DNA from: Paramacrobiotus richtersi | Taxonomy: Eukaryota; Tardigrada; Eutardigrada; Parachela; Macrobiotidae | Direction: 5' to 3' | Assembly: GCA_034698045.1 (NCBI GenBank) | Contig: JAQGAU010000001.1 | Coordinates: 48,447-112,446, forward strand | Length of the DNA: 64,000 bases | In this document: positions 13,866 through 25,723 of the stretch, one piece after another | Layout of the letters: each line of letters starts with the position of its first letter | How positions within the stretch are numbered: position 1 is the first letter of the stretch | Notes under the pieces: model-generated | Told to the model about the DNA's origin: nothing | Seen by the model: the letters and a program-made list of their open reading frames with translations, nothing else | Database searches by the model: none | Position numbers and translations under genes: made by a program

Positions 13866-14181
13866 CCACGTGTTCCAAGATCGAGTTTTTCACACGATGG
13901 TGCAGACCACACCATTTTAAGTCAAGACCGGCGCAACAGTCAGTTCTACGGACACCGTGACTTTAGCTGCAGTTTTGTTCGAGGCGGTCGCCTGATCACG
14001 AGCCAGACAATTTTTATTTGTTTTCGTCACTTTACAAAGCTATTCAGCTATCGCGCATCATTCCCTGCCTATAGGCAACATCTTGCCAAGATGTGTCGCT
14101 AAGCAAAAAAAACGATCAGCTTCCGAAAAACCAGCCAGATCAGAACGAGCTGTCTATGTTACATTTGCAAGAAGGTCTCGA

Positions 14182-17100
14182 TTATCCATCAGCTCCTTTT
14201 GACTGGTGAAGCCAAAATGTTTCCATTGATCCTTTTCCCTGGAAAAGGATAGATGTACCGTACCACCACATTTTCTACAGTCGCCGATGCGTACAGTTTT
14301 AGTGTTTAGCTGACCTTTAGAGTCACCTGCCCTCGAGATTCGAACTCGAAACGATTATCGCGACTGGCCAGGATCTCCGTAGGCTTTCCCACATGAATCC
14401 TTCCAGCTGTAATACACGAACAGCATGCAAAAATGTAAAATCTGCCATAACTGATTCGCATATCATACCTTCACCGTTAGTCTCCATGCGACTTGCCGTA
14501 TTGACGGTATCACCGAATCTGTAAGTACGGCACAAGAAAAAAGTCTGGACGATAAATTTCTGAACTGCAACACATTGGCTTCATACAAGCAGTATCGAGG
14601 CATCCTACTTCCAATAACTGCCGTCACTACCGGTCCGGAATGGATCCCAACCCGGTTTCGGATAACTAAATGCGAATCCTCTGATACTGGGATCTGGAGG
14701 TTTTTGGAAATCTTGAGCAACTGTAGTGCAAGAAGGCATATTTGTACGGCATGATCAGCGCCGTTACGAATCGGTACACCACTCGAAGCCTTCGAACATT
14801 GTGAACCGATTAATTTATGCACATCCTCTGCAAGGAAGTTCCTGGACTTACCATATAGGAATCGTTAATTGTCTCCACTTTGTATGCATCATACAATCCA
14901 AACGCATTATCATACGCAGAATAAACCGTATTCAGTATCGTAACCAATTGCCACGGTGTACATTGTACTGCAAGCTCGGAAAATATCGGAATATCGCTGA
15001 ACATAACCGAGACCGAGTCGAACGATTCTGGGTCGATCGATTTCTTTTCGCGCAGTTGGTTAACAACAGATCTATACCAAAAAACGCCGGTTACAGCTTT
15101 CGAACAAGTACTTCAGCTATAAATGTTAAGGTCATACTGAGGAAGCATTTCCAGTAACAGCTGATCCACTTTGACCTTTTCGTGGACAAGGTCCTTGGTT
15201 TTCTCCTGCACTTTGACCTCGAGTTCGTGCATCTGGTTGTCCATTGCTTGGATAACATACTGCACAATATTTTTGGATGGTTTGATTTGGAGGAATTTCT
15301 TTTTGACATCGTTCAAGCTTGGGCAATGCGATTCAGTGGCGGTTCTGCATTCGTCAGTTAGTTGTTTCCAGTGTTTCACTTTACTGTTCTTTTGATCGGT
15401 GGGGTTACCTAGTACGCCAAGAAAATCAGCATAATGCCACAGAATCTATTTTGCAAAAAAGCCTACCTTGTAGTTCATTTTCATTGTTCAGAGACAGAAA
15501 CTGACTTATTTTGCCCAGACTCTGCACATCTTTCACTCGCATCTGGGCCACAGATTTCTTTTCCTTCAAGCTGGTTTTACGTGCTTTGACTCTTTCCAGC
15601 AGCTGAAAACATCCCGCCTTTGCTATTTTCAAAGTATAACGTTTGTCCACAAAGCACACATCCGTATCTAAGATTCCATGGAATCCCAAAGGAGAATGGT
15701 GAATGTATAAAAGACCCTTAAAAAACACAAACTCATGCACCGTCGACAAATAAGACCGGTTTAGCGACGATCACCTGCAATAAATCAGATAGTAAAGACA
15801 GTCGAATGGTGAAATCCTGCAAAACTGGCTTTGTAAGCAGGACTTTTGCAATGTTGCCCCGTTCGCTGAATTCCCAGATTAACGAGTACGACTGGTCGAA
15901 TTTGCCGATACCATGGAAGGCGCCAATACTGGGATGAGAAATTTTTAATATCTGAAATGAAATTACTTTCCTTTATTCAATCTCATACGCTCCATTTTGT
16001 CCAGGTCACCTTCACAACAGTTGAGCGAAACTTTGCGTCGCTTGTTAGTTGTTTCCTCGTGACCGCGTTTTCAAGTGGAACGGTAATTACTGCTTGATGC
16101 GCAGCGGATTTCTTGCTCGATAATGGAATCAAGCCGGTCGTCTCCCTCGAATACATGGAAATGTTCTCTTCGGAAATGAACATACCGGAAAACACGCGTT
16201 TATCGGCTCTTATTCTGCAAACATATGTCTTGTCTCTAAAACTCCGAAACGCCCAACAAGACTGAATAAATCACTTACTTTTGAAAGCGATATACAGCGA
16301 CGGTAGCGGCAAGCAGTACCACGATTAAGACACAAGGCACAATAATTTCTGCAAAAGGAAACCTTACATGACTTAAATAATTTCCTTAATAACTAGAAAC
16401 TGCAACGAGCAGAGACACTTACCGAGCTGTACACCTCTGCAACCGTCTCCATTAAACCCACAAGGTGGTACATCTGGAGGAAACGGCATCCCATCGGTCC
16501 AGTTCCAGAGATCTTTCCGAATGAGGTAGAATTTTAATGTATCAAGGTTCACTTCTGCCGCAGCCTAACAGTGGAAAGTTTTGCTGATAACAGGCAACCA
16601 TGTCTGTATACTTTTTTGCACTCCATACTTCAAATTCTTTGCTTGCCGGATTCAGCCGCAAATACGGTGTTGTACGCTCCTCTCTTCCGTCTGCTTTTAG
16701 ACGCACCTGCCTGGATGGCAGATTATAAGTGTGATTCAAAAGGTCCGTCATAAATGTTGCCGGAGTCAAGTAGGCGATATTTGGTAGCATCCTTTGTAGT
16801 CCCTGAAAAAGCGCAAACATCCCGGTGACATAAGCGTGACCGTAAACCAATAAGAGTTAATTGTCATAATGCACCACATTCTCATTTATACAGTAAAAAC
16901 ACTGACCGCAACAAAAATGGACAAAACATCCATGAAGAGTACTGACACGATGTCTCTCTGGAAAGCAAACAATCTTTCACCAGCGGCCGTCAATAACGCT
17001 GTATGATGTAATCAGATACCCGTTGATTCGGTGGAATGGTCCGGTTATACTGTTCTTGAGAATATTCGGCAACCCGGTTTGTAAAATTCTCCAGTTGCTT

Positions 17101-18604
17101 CCAGTCGATATAAATATCCGATATGAGGATGGTACGCATAAATCCAGCAAATGCTTTCTAAAGGATACAAAAGCTAAAGTCGTAAAAACAGCTCACCGTC
17201 ACACTGAATAATATGTGGACATACATAGTCGTCACTTGCATGTTCCTCTGGATTATCTTCAGAAGCTTGCCAGTGGACAATTTGTGGCTCGCCATACACC
17301 GGTTGTCGGGATGGGGCAATGAAGACCTTACGAACAGTGCATGAATAGATACAGTATTATGTATTAATCGAAACGAGCACTTCTTACATATTCTCCGTTA
17401 GTCATGCCAACTTCGTAGGCTGCAATCTAGAAAACATTGCCGAAGTACTTGTCAAGGACTGCAGTCTTCAACACTTCCTTTACATACGTTCTTTAACATC
17501 CTTTTACGTTCCTTTTACATCGTTTTATATCCTTTTACATACTTTCTGAAAAATTAACAAATTTAAAATTTAATTATATGGCTTTTTCTGGAAGTATTAT
17601 GAAAACGAACAAGAAATTAGAAACTCAGGATATTCCCTCTTCAGTAATCCTCATTTAGAGTATTTGTGTGTAATGTATTCTTACCATGAATTTTCTCAGG
17701 TTATCCGGATTGATCAGTGCCCAGATAACTACACAACAAATGTTAATTCGACTACTGGAAACAGCTGGAAATTTGTGCAGTATACTGTACTTCGAATGCG
17801 TTTCATAAGATCCTGCAGTATCTCCCGTGCGTTCCTGTTGAATGCATCCACAGCGTGACGAACCCTAACAGTTTTATTCGGTACAAAGTCATTATCCCAA
17901 AAACTCTCCATTACTCCGTTGTTACAACCGTCGGCAAAAGTCATGTCGTCTCTAAGGCAAAAAACTGCTGTAGTCAGCCAATGTTGCTGCCGCAGAAGTC
18001 CTTTCAATGCAGCAAACAGCGTCCCAGTGGATGTTGGAACTATGCTCAGCGTAGTAGGGTAGGCTGCTATGTTGGATAGAGCGTTGTCGGTAGTCGATGA
18101 CAAGAATATCACGTTTGCGGATGTCGCAAACAGCGCAACTTCATGATTCAGCATTGGGCAAAACTCTGCGCAAAACCAGTTTCTTAAACTTTGTTAACAG
18201 GGAACTTCAATAGTAGACGCACATCTGAGCAAATGTTTCTTACCTCCGGAGGTAATAACGGTGATACTCTGATTGGAAAAACTGGACTCAAAGAGCTCTG
18301 GTTGTGTTCCATATAGACGCGTCAGCAAATCAAATGCAAGTTGCACGTTTTCGCAGAAGTCAGTGTCGTCCGCTGTTTCATTACTTAGTAGCGAGATTAC
18401 GGTAATATTATTCAGCACATCTTCATAATTTTCTTGCAAGGTCCGGAAAGCTGTATTAAGGACTGATTCCGTAATACGCAGACTTCGGGGGAACTTACGC
18501 GCCGTTTCTTCCTCAATTCCCAACGGGATAAAGGTCACATGAACTGATAATATACCGGTGATAAGCACAGTTAAGCCGAATGTTATACTTTCTTTGAAAT
18601 GCAT
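14182..18604 (-). CDS. GC-D: receptor guanylyl cyclase, 1006 aa, intact
   Basis: Coding exons on the minus strand: 18244-18604, 17791-18165, 17685-17728, 17388-17426, 17225-17326, 17020-17157, 16907-16957, 16629-16802, 16423-16564, 16279-16348, 16010-16214, 15775-15951, 15467-15716, 15138-15408, 14852-15071, 14587-14789, 14469-14518, 14315-14406, 14182-14238 (1007 codons). Start MHFKESITFG; signal peptide; ANF ectodomain; TM (PCVLIVVLLAATVAVY); pseudokinase with YIHHSPLGFHG; coiled coil (MDNQMHELEVKVQEKT); cyclase with MFSDIPIF, KVETINDSYM, RVGIHSGPV, MPRYCLFGDTVNTASRM; tail GKGSMETFWLHQSKG. Two introns (17729-17790 and 16958-17019) are only 62 bp and hold stop codons, so they must be spliced for an intact protein. 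GC-D and GC-C look like the closest pair. The ligand cannot be inferred; nematode and other invertebrate receptor cyclases serve in chemosensation or peptide signalling. Confidence 0.9.
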
Positions 18605-19706
18605 TGTTGCTGTGTGTTGACACGATGGCAACCAAACTGCTTGGCAAATGGCATCGTTTCTAACTATTACGTTAAATTATTAAATCATGAGTAACTGGGA
18701 AAAGCTCTTTTGATGACTCGGCAGTTGCAGGATGTTGCAAATGTGACAAAGGCAACTTGCGTTCGTTTATTAAACTGCACCAATGAAAGAGCTCATTCCT
18801 GGACTATAAAGAGATTTGGTGGGAGTGGCATGTTAATGCTGGATATGCGTATACAAACGGCAAATTTGATAGAATATGGAATAAACTTTTCATTGAATGT
18901 CAAGTATTCTTGGCTTTGTCTCGCAGTATGTATCGGGATAATGTCTAGACCCAGGGGAATTTCGATCAAAGTGAGCGACAATCGAAAATATGCTTGTTCG
19001 GCAAGTAATATACAATGGCAAACTCATGCTCTACCCACGATCCAGTTGGATCGTATGCTTTGCAAAGGATCTCTCGTAGAACAGTTGCGCAGTATATTAT
19101 GGACTTTTGGAGCTAATGCATTTAGTAACAGCAGACTATGCATTCCTACGTCATTGGCTACGCAGAAATGACACCGTATTAAACGTATGCAAAGATTCAG
19201 TTTGACCCAGCCAAAATGTCTCTACTTTTCCTTTTCTCTTTTTAGTTAAAACTGCAGTCAGTAATCAACGTTGATCTGTCGGTATAGCTTTCATCCCGGA
19301 AAAAAGGCGAAAGCTCTAAGTTATTTATATTGCAGCATAAAAGTGTTTCAGCTGATTAGTCTCTTAATTATGTAATTCACCGTGTTTGGTTTTGTTTCAT
19401 TCAGTTATACCGTACAATGCATTACAGTACTGAGTACCCTCCTGCAAGAAGCAGATTGCTTAAAACTAAATACACAGAAATACAAACGCAAACGGATAAA
19501 AGAACTAGATGTAAATGACATGTAGAGCAGTGTTGTCAGAAGAAGCATACACACTATAATGATAAACCAACAACCAAGGTCAGTCTGACAATACATGGCT
19601 GGTCCAAGATTGGCAGATGTACCGCTCGAAGTACACAATGAGAGATAATAAAAAATATCACAGGGTAGAAGTTTTGCTCCACAGCTGTTGTTCTGACGTG
19701 TTGTGT
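18605..19706. repeat. GC-D 5' flank including second copy of the duplicated block
   Basis: Positions 18750-19260 match 12690-13270 upstream of GC-C. The rest is the 3' flank of GC-E. The open frame read on the minus strand at 18793-18981 (MSLTLIEIPLGLDI) is shared in degraded form with the other copy. No other gene is visible. Confidence 0.55.
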
Positions 19707-22700
19707 TTACCCCGAAAATACTGATTCCATCCAGTAAGTTGTGAGCGTTCCAATACCCTGCAGAACAACCCAAAGGTAAAAACAGGTAAATCAAATCAAG
19801 AAGTACTACTCGAAAGAGAGGAATGGGGTTTTGTTCCCAATTGGCTTTATTTCTTCATCAGTCTCACCTTGAGGGTAACATGGCCACGTTCCGTAACACG
19901 GAAACTAGGATCGTGCATCAGATAAACTGCTGTTGAGGCACTGAGGTGAATCTTTCCAGGATCACTTGTCGTACCCAACCTGGAGGCTAGATTGACCGTT
20001 TCTCCAAATCTAAAGACAGTTCCACAACCTTGTTTACCAAATATTAAATTTCAGTTGTGTCGTCCATAAGCTTCCTGTGCTGGTTTTGGTTGGCGAATAA
20101 TGTGCCGATATGCGAATCACTTACACACAGTAACGTGGACGTACGTTACCAATGATTCCTGCTGCACAGCTGCCTAAATGACCACGGTGTGAAGTTCATC
20201 GATTATTTGAACTACAAATTCATTTTTAAACCTTTTGCGCACCTGTGTTGATACCAATCTGGATGTTTAAACTGTCAGAGGAATTCAACGACCGGAACTT
20301 TCCCAACAACTGCACCGCTACCCTTCCGATGATAAACACATGCTCCCCATCGTTTTCCACCGGAATACCACTTCCTACCTAAATCATGTGTTTCAAAGAC
20401 GCTTCCAGATTAACTGGAGTTGCTTACCAAGCAACTGTCGGTGACGGTCTCCACTTTATGACAATCGAACCTTGCAATAATGTGATCGAAGGCGGAGAAC
20501 ATGTCGCTTAGAAATATGACGACATCCATCAGTTTGTTAGCACGTTTAACGACAAAGTCGTCGAATCCGTTTACGTATGTAAAGAGTAGCGTGACGGAAT
20601 CAAAGACACGGGGAACAGAGGAAAAACCTTTTCGCAGATCCGTCAGAACCTGCCTAAAAATCGAAACGTCTTTTTTAACTGCCGCCATCATTGTTAGCCT
20701 TTCAAAATAATGGATTGCTTTGCATGATAACTGTACTACACTTTCTTACCTAGGGAGCAACTCGGCCAACAACTGATCACACTTCTGCTTTTCCTGACAA
20801 AGTGCTTCGGTGCGCAGAGCAACAGTATTTTCCAATTGGCTAGAATAGTTCTCCAGTCTTTGAATCAGGCTTTCCAGGAAGCAATTGTCATCGATACCCG
20901 GAATTTTGTAAATTCGGTCTTTTACTTCCTTTATAAATGGTCGATTGGATGGGATTGAGTTTTGACAGTCTTCAGTGATGGTTCGAAGAATGAATAGAGT
21001 TGGAGAAAATGCTTGGAATTCTTCCGCTGGTTGATCTGCGAAACGACAGCTGATTACATTCTGACAATTTTTCTGCAACATTCGCACCTTCGACTGAATA
21101 GCGCTGGTCTTGTAGGACATGTGCTATAATACCGCCGAGCGCGTACAAATCTGCCGATTGTTTCGCTGCTAAAGCTAGCTGTGCAAAGGAACTGCAAAGG
21201 TCACGGTGTTCTGGCGCCACAAAGTTCTTTACGAAACTTTCCCCATAATCTTCAAATTTTCTTGGACACATTGAACCGGCTCGCAGTTCTCTGAGAAGAT
21301 CGTTCATCCCGGTTTCTGTAATCTGCACGTTGAAACTCTTATCAACGACGCACTTTGAGGGACGAAGATGGCCGTGACGTTTAATGCATGAACGGTGAAT
21401 ATGGAAAAGACCCTACGGAACGAAATGTAGAAGACAAAACAAATGTACTTACGAATATAATATAACTAACACGAAACACGCGAATTAATGTAGATGTTCT
21501 GATTTCGTTTGCGCAAAACCGATTCGATTTGTCATTAGTTACCTGAACGATGTCGCGGATCAACGAAACTTTCAGGTTAATATCGACTGCAATTTCATCC
21601 AACAGCACATCCATTCCTCCGCGTTGGCAGTGTGCCTTGACGAATGTCACACTTGTTGGTTGCAGCGCGATGCCGATTATTCGGTTAATGTTCTGCGACA
21701 CATTGGCTAGGCGACGAAACTGCAAACAGTTACACAGACAGTAATGTATCATTAGCAACTAATATCATTCGCAGAGTACTCCAGTCTGTACCTCATTTAA
21801 AGTCTCTTGACAAACTCGTGTAAACACCGGTTTGTGCAGAACTTTCACAGTTTGTACTCGTACAATTCTTCCGTTGTACAACATATCTCCCAGGTGAGTT
21901 TGCGAGTAAGTGGTCTTTGAGAAACGACTGGCCAAAGAGAAATTCACAGCCGACATCTGAAATCGTTCAGATAATCCGTGCACTGTCAAGCTAGCGGAGC
22001 AGGACGACAAACGTTATTCAAACATCTGGATTCACTGGATTTCGTCAGCTTGCTTAGATCTATGTTCCACCAATCCAAATCGCTGTTCCTCTTTCTGGTT
22101 TTTCTGCAACCGTCAATGTAACATTTCAATGTGTTTGCATGGTGATTCGAAAAGTTTACCTTAAATATATTACAGCACCAACTGTTGACAGGAGAAAGAC
22201 GAAGCATACGGCCACAAGAGCGGCTTTTAAAGTGCTTCCTTGACCTTCAACAGAATTACAGCGTGTAGCCTCATCATAAGTGAATAATGGGTAAATACGC
22301 GCAAAGTACAAACCGTCTTTGTTACATTGAGGCGCTTCGTTCAAGAATCCGCATGTTGGTTGGTTGAGCGGTGGGCGATTATCCCCTGTACTCCAATAGA
22401 TTTGCTGGTTAGGAACTGTCGTCAGTTGAGATGTTGCGCTATCGTAGCGCAGCACTAGCTGTTCAACAACAGTTTGGTTTTGAGGACAAACTTGGATGCA
22501 GGTGGTGCAGTTTCGAGTCAGGATAAATGACTATGTGGTTTTACCTCAAAAGCGCGAGTAGCTGGTTGAAAATTAGACAAGCAAATGATGTCCTGCCTTT
22601 CTCCGTTTTGAGCAGAATACATCTTCCCCACTTTCGGTAGGATAAAAGTGCGGTTTAGCAATTTTCTAGCGATGATCTTGCCATCTCGGATATCCGAACC

Positions 22701-24444
22701 TTCCGCTTCCGTTTCGACTAAAGCCTAATTAGCATCCAGGAATAAACGAAAATTACATAGAAGATCCAGAAAATGTGTCACCTGGTAGTATAGCAGAACT
22801 GACGCGTACGACGAAACGACGAACACTGATGGCTGCAAAAGTATTTCGCTCATTTCAGTCATCATTTTCTTCAAGGTGTTACAATTATCCATTTTGCGTC
22901 AAGTAATATTATACCCCCGTGCCCGCGCGGAAAGTGGCATTATACTTGTTGATTGCTCTGTCCTTCATTTCTGCGAATAGCCCCGTTATTTCCGCACCGT
23001 AATCGTAGCACATCGATAAGACAAAGACTGCGGAAAAGGATTCAAGTGCAATCTATAATACAAAGCTTTGGACAATGTCTGCAGCTCGTTTGCTAGTTTA
23101 TTACGAACCTCGTCGTTACCGTCACCTAATAAATATTTCAGTGGACCAAATGGATTGTTGGGTGCATCCATGTAAATCCGCACCTTAATGATCAGGAGCT
23201 TGGAATGTACCAGTGTGATATGCGGTTTTCGGTATGCTTACGTATTCTTTTGCGGAACTGCCAAGACGATAGAATGCAATCTGTACACAGAAATACAGTG
23301 ATCAGTAAAGATGGTCTACATCATTTTACACGATCCACCATTGTTTTTCTACTTACCAAAATGTTTCTCGCTGTATCTGGTAGTGAGCTAATCAGGACAA
23401 CTGCAAAGAGCAGCCAAGTGCGAAACACTAAGTTTCGGTGCCAAACCCTAAAGTTCTCATTACTTACCTCGAGAGACTTTAGAAACAGCCAAAACAACCT
23501 TTTCATAATCGACAACTCCGCTGCTGTTTATCGGGAACGAGTAGAACTGGACATTCTCCGCATTGACCTTTAAATGCTTCTCGATTTCACTGTAGACGAG
23601 ACTGTTGAAGAGTTGTCGAGTCGAGTTGTCATACACCATAGCCACGGATGTCCAGTTGTACGTCTGCATTAAGCGGAGAACCATTACGCCGTAAGGGTTG
23701 TACTGGAACGGAGCGAAATCAATCGTTGTTGGATACAATGACCGGTTACGAAGGTGGGAAAATGTCACACCACTAAAATTGGACATTATGTCGCAGTGTA
23801 CGGTAGGTGACAAACTTGGAAGTTTTAAGTGGTCACGTACGAATTCAGAGTGAACAGGTTCCATTCTGAAGTGGACAAATGTCAAATTTGACTTTTACAT
23901 TCAATTGTATCTGGTTTTGTTGAATATTCGAACATACCTCGTGCTAAACTGGCTAATGTCGTTGTTGGATTGCAACCTTTTAACAATTTGAAGCAGTTTT
24001 CGCAAAATTTACCAGCATATATTTTTCAAGTTTTTCTTGTTGCACTGCAGTTGTGTATGATTTTTCCTGTTACAAATCATAATTTTTGAAATTCTTGCTT
24101 TTTGTACCTGGATAAAACAAGACACAGACGTCATTCCCAACACTGCATCTCTTGTAATAATACTCCGCAACAAGATGGTAATACGCATCAAAATCCGGGC
24201 ATATTCCCAGCTCATTCGATGTGATATATTCCAGAGTGACGTTAAACCTTCCTGGATACAATTCCTTTGCATCCCGTAATCCCAGATCAAATCCGGCCGC
24301 GGTAAACGGTAAAGCTTGAATAAATCGCGGTGCCGACATTCCGTAAATCATGATAGTAACGTTATACTCACACTTCACTGTAAACAAGCACAGCAGCCTA
24401 ACTAAAACAATGCCTACACTTAAATGGAAAATACCAGGTTCCAT
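19707..24444 (-). CDS. GC-E: divergent receptor guanylyl cyclase, probably cyclase-dead, ectodomain damaged
   Basis: Exon 1 (24108-24444) starts MEPGIFHLSVGIV with a signal peptide and the pattern APRFIQALPF-AAGFDLG. Further ectodomain exons: 23468-23865, 23357-23427, 23242-23280, 23183 leftwards, about 22.9 kb and 22.65 kb. The TM is in about 22156-22460 (LKAALVAVCFVFLLSTVGAV). The kinase-like domain spans about 21.15-22.0 kb (HIHRSCIKRHGHL, APEHRDL), with a 52 bp intron near 21.06 kb. The coiled coil ends at 20750. Cyclase exons are 20428-20653, 20243-20378, 20125-20173, 19868-20009 and last exon 19707-19757 (GIGTLTTYWM); all join in frame. The first metal-binding Asp, in LFSDI of the sister genes, is Tyr here (LLFTYVNGF), which should abolish or cripple catalysis. 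The expected acceptor before AATTTTGCG (about 23.99 kb) reads GTA instead of AG, the frame into 23865 does not match, and the join after about 23.05 kb is unresolved. It may be a pseudogene or a non-catalytic receptor. Confidence 0.75.
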
Positions 24445-24900
24445 CCTGGATAAACTATGAATGTCTGGATACAGGTACGATAACAGGAGTGGACTGTAGC
24501 AAAGGGAAGTAGGGTTTTGTTGGAGACCGATTCCTTGCCTAAGGGATGTAATATTTAAAAGGCTTAAGAAAATTATTCCTTTTCCAGAAATTAATCTCCG
24601 ATTACGGTGTGGAGAGGATATTGTGATCTGTGATTTTCCTCCCTCGTGCTTCGGATGATGCGAAATCCCTCTGGGGTGAAATCAGCTGCGATGCTGAAAT
24701 ATGTAGTACATAGCAGCTTTTTCATCTACTTGTTAGTAGCTGATTAATATCACGTACGCTCTTGATTAAAAGTAATTACTTACGGTTTAAGGTGCGCCAC
24801 TTACGGTGACCTAGCTCAGACACAATTAAATTAATTATAAATACAAGATGTGTTTCTCTTACCAGGATGATCTGGCGATTATTGCTCATAGTATACAATT
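24445..24900. repeat. Arm 1 of a diverged inverted duplication (GC-E 5' flank)
   Basis: This flank, together with GC-E exon 1, reappears in opposite orientation at about 28170-28880. Shared pieces include the AATCAGCTGCGATGCTGA segment and the stretch around AATTAATCTCCGATTACGG. The copies have drifted with many small gaps. The four-TM gene 1 lies between the arms. Confidence 0.6.
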
Positions 24901-25139
24901 AAATCGTTTAACATGTACCCACTAAACGTTAATGCTTGTCAGATTACGAAGGACAATGATAAAAATTAGTTTCAACCAAGAACATTTTGAATCGTGAAAT
25001 CTATGTCCGATACAGTAATAAACAATTTTGTTCGCTGCATCGGAATAGTATAGCAACCTTTGGAGCGGCATCGAGCCTATCGTGAATGCAGAAAAAGGGA
25101 ACAATATTATGTTTTGAATTAACATTGCTACAACTACAA

Positions 25140-25660
25140 GGCTGCATTACATTCCTTCTGCAATTATGCGAAAATTTCATGCATACCTTAAATTAATTAA
25201 TACCTTAGATTAGTTGTTAGTCAGCTACATATTGACATTGTACTTCGCCCGTCTTTTAAAACTAGACTTTTTATCATTCCATTTCAGTCCCAAGCGATCA
25301 CATCGGATTACACTTGGGGGATCAACGTTTACTATCAGAAACCAGTTCCAGAATATATATTACTCATCGCTGACATTTCATTCTTATAAGCTGCTAGCAA
25401 CTTGGGTGTGTGTCTGCGCTTGGTATACCTACGGTAGTTAAGCGTCCCCTGATTCATGAAAACAATTTATTGAGCTATGCATATGCCGATTCATCATCCT
25501 ACCAACTACCAAATGCAAAACAAACCGGTTTGCTGACTTTGCTCGGTCGCACTGGAAAAGATGTACAAGGAAGGCCGGAAACCAAAACTGTAGACATGCC
25601 GTAACTTCCAAGACAGCAGTCTGGCTGAATTAAACAATATATTTTACGATTTAATGTGTG
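25140..25660 (+). promoter_or_regulatory. Upstream module of four-TM gene 1
   Basis: About 0.5 kb nearly co-linear with 30020-30520 upstream of gene 2. Even the stretch AAACCGGTTTGCT and its 120 bp neighbourhood are almost unchanged, which is unusual for non-coding DNA next to strongly diverged introns. A TATA-like TTTTAAAA at 25254-25261 lies about 30 bp before an initiator-like TTTCAGTCC (A at 25286). The segment from there to the ATG at 25724 would be a 5' UTR of about 440 nt or contain a small 5' UTR exon. Confidence 0.55.
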
Positions 25661-25723
25661 CAATCTACGTGAAAGGTTCTTCCTCTTTTTGATATATTGT
25701 AAAGTCAAAAAAATTTATTGAAA

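Noticed and set aside
19405-19794. 129-aa minus-strand open frame with a hydrophobic helix
   Set aside because: Its first part overlaps the real last exon of GC-E (19707-19757), which uses another frame and yields the expected cyclase C-terminus; no ATG start and no family motif.
19846-19851. AATAAA overlapping a stop codon after the GC-E FGETVN exon
   Set aside because: At first taken as the GC-E terminus, but the AAG|GTGAGA donor splices to an exon giving GIGTLTTYWM, the conserved tail, so this lies in an intron.
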